Notes under the pieces: model-generated | Database searches by the model: none | Seen by the model: only the letters and a program-made list of their open reading frames with translations | Told to the model about the DNA's origin: nothing | Assembly: GCA_021816565.1 (NCBI GenBank) | Contig: JAKAXN010000240.1 | Location: 1 to 6,938, forward strand | Length of the DNA stretch: 6,938 bases | From: Actinomycetes bacterium | GTDB taxonomy: Bacteria; Actinomycetota; Acidimicrobiia; Acidimicrobiales; Palsa-688 | Direction: 5' to 3' | Made by a program: the position numbers and the translations under genes | Part shown: in pieces, positions 6,928-6,938 of the stretch | Position numbering within the stretch: the stretch's first letter is position 1 | Layout of the letters: every line of letters begins with the position of its first letter

Positions 6928-6938
6928 GTGCGCGATTC
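6928..6938 (+). CDS. Start of a divergent gene, cut by window edge (only 3 codons visible)
   Basis: GTG CGC GAT followed by TC would begin M-R-D-(S or F). The only support is the -10 box at exact leaderless spacing and the divergent position next to meaB; no product can be recognised from three codons. Actinobacterial thiolase genes can start with a similar peptide and, as I recall, an acetyl-CoA acetyltransferase (fadA4) lies near glgP in M. tuberculosis. A thiolase is therefore a reasonable guess, but nothing in the visible bases proves it. Confidence 0.35.

Noticed and set aside
1..6938. A new defence, mobile or CRISPR-type system
   Set aside because: No direct-repeat array, transposase, integrase or unknown large gene is present. 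Every long stretch is explained by four well-known metabolic genes.

Overview
This is a very GC-rich, tightly packed chromosomal window. It carries four recognisable genes and one divergent gene start at the right edge. The gene types point to an actinobacterium: a GlgE/TreS maltosyltransferase locus divergent from a GlgP of the actinobacterial type, and an actinobacterial-type MeaB. TANNNT -10 boxes at leaderless spacing fit the same group. The proteins differ clearly from the Streptomyces and Mycobacterium versions I remember, so a deeper lineage such as Acidimicrobiia is possible, but I cannot fix the taxon from sequence alone. I see no mobile element, tRNA, rRNA, CRISPR array or foreign-looking base composition.

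Layout: (1) 1-1307, minus strand, treS, which runs off the left edge after 435 codons. (2) 1304-3067, minus strand, glgE, overlapping the treS start by 4 bp. (3) 3068-3148, an 81-bp divergent promoter region with a perfect 9-bp inverted repeat. (4) 3149-5701, plus strand, glgP. (5) 5702-5840, a convergent spacer with an 11-bp perfect inverted repeat, probably a bidirectional terminator. (6) 5841-6884, minus strand, meaB. (7) 6885-6927, a 43-bp divergent spacer with a -10 box placed for a leaderless GTG start at 6928, of which only three codons lie in the window.

How the genes work together: TreS interconverts trehalose and maltose. In the known GlgE pathway a maltokinase (Pep2/Mak) phosphorylates the maltose, GlgE transfers the maltosyl unit from alpha-maltose 1-phosphate onto alpha-1,4-glucan, and GlgB adds branches. 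GlgP phosphorolyses the glucan to glucose 1-phosphate. Making and breaking alpha-glucan are therefore divided between two divergent transcripts. The maltokinase and glgB are not in the window and would be expected left of position 1. MeaB belongs to a separate job, guarding and reloading the B12-dependent methylmalonyl-CoA mutase type of enzyme.

Most notable points: GlgE is about 68 residues shorter than the S. coelicolor enzyme, exactly where the helical domain S normally sits, with all catalytic residues kept. A palindrome sits over the expected -35 region of glgP. Three gene starts look leaderless. I found no convincing wholly new system.
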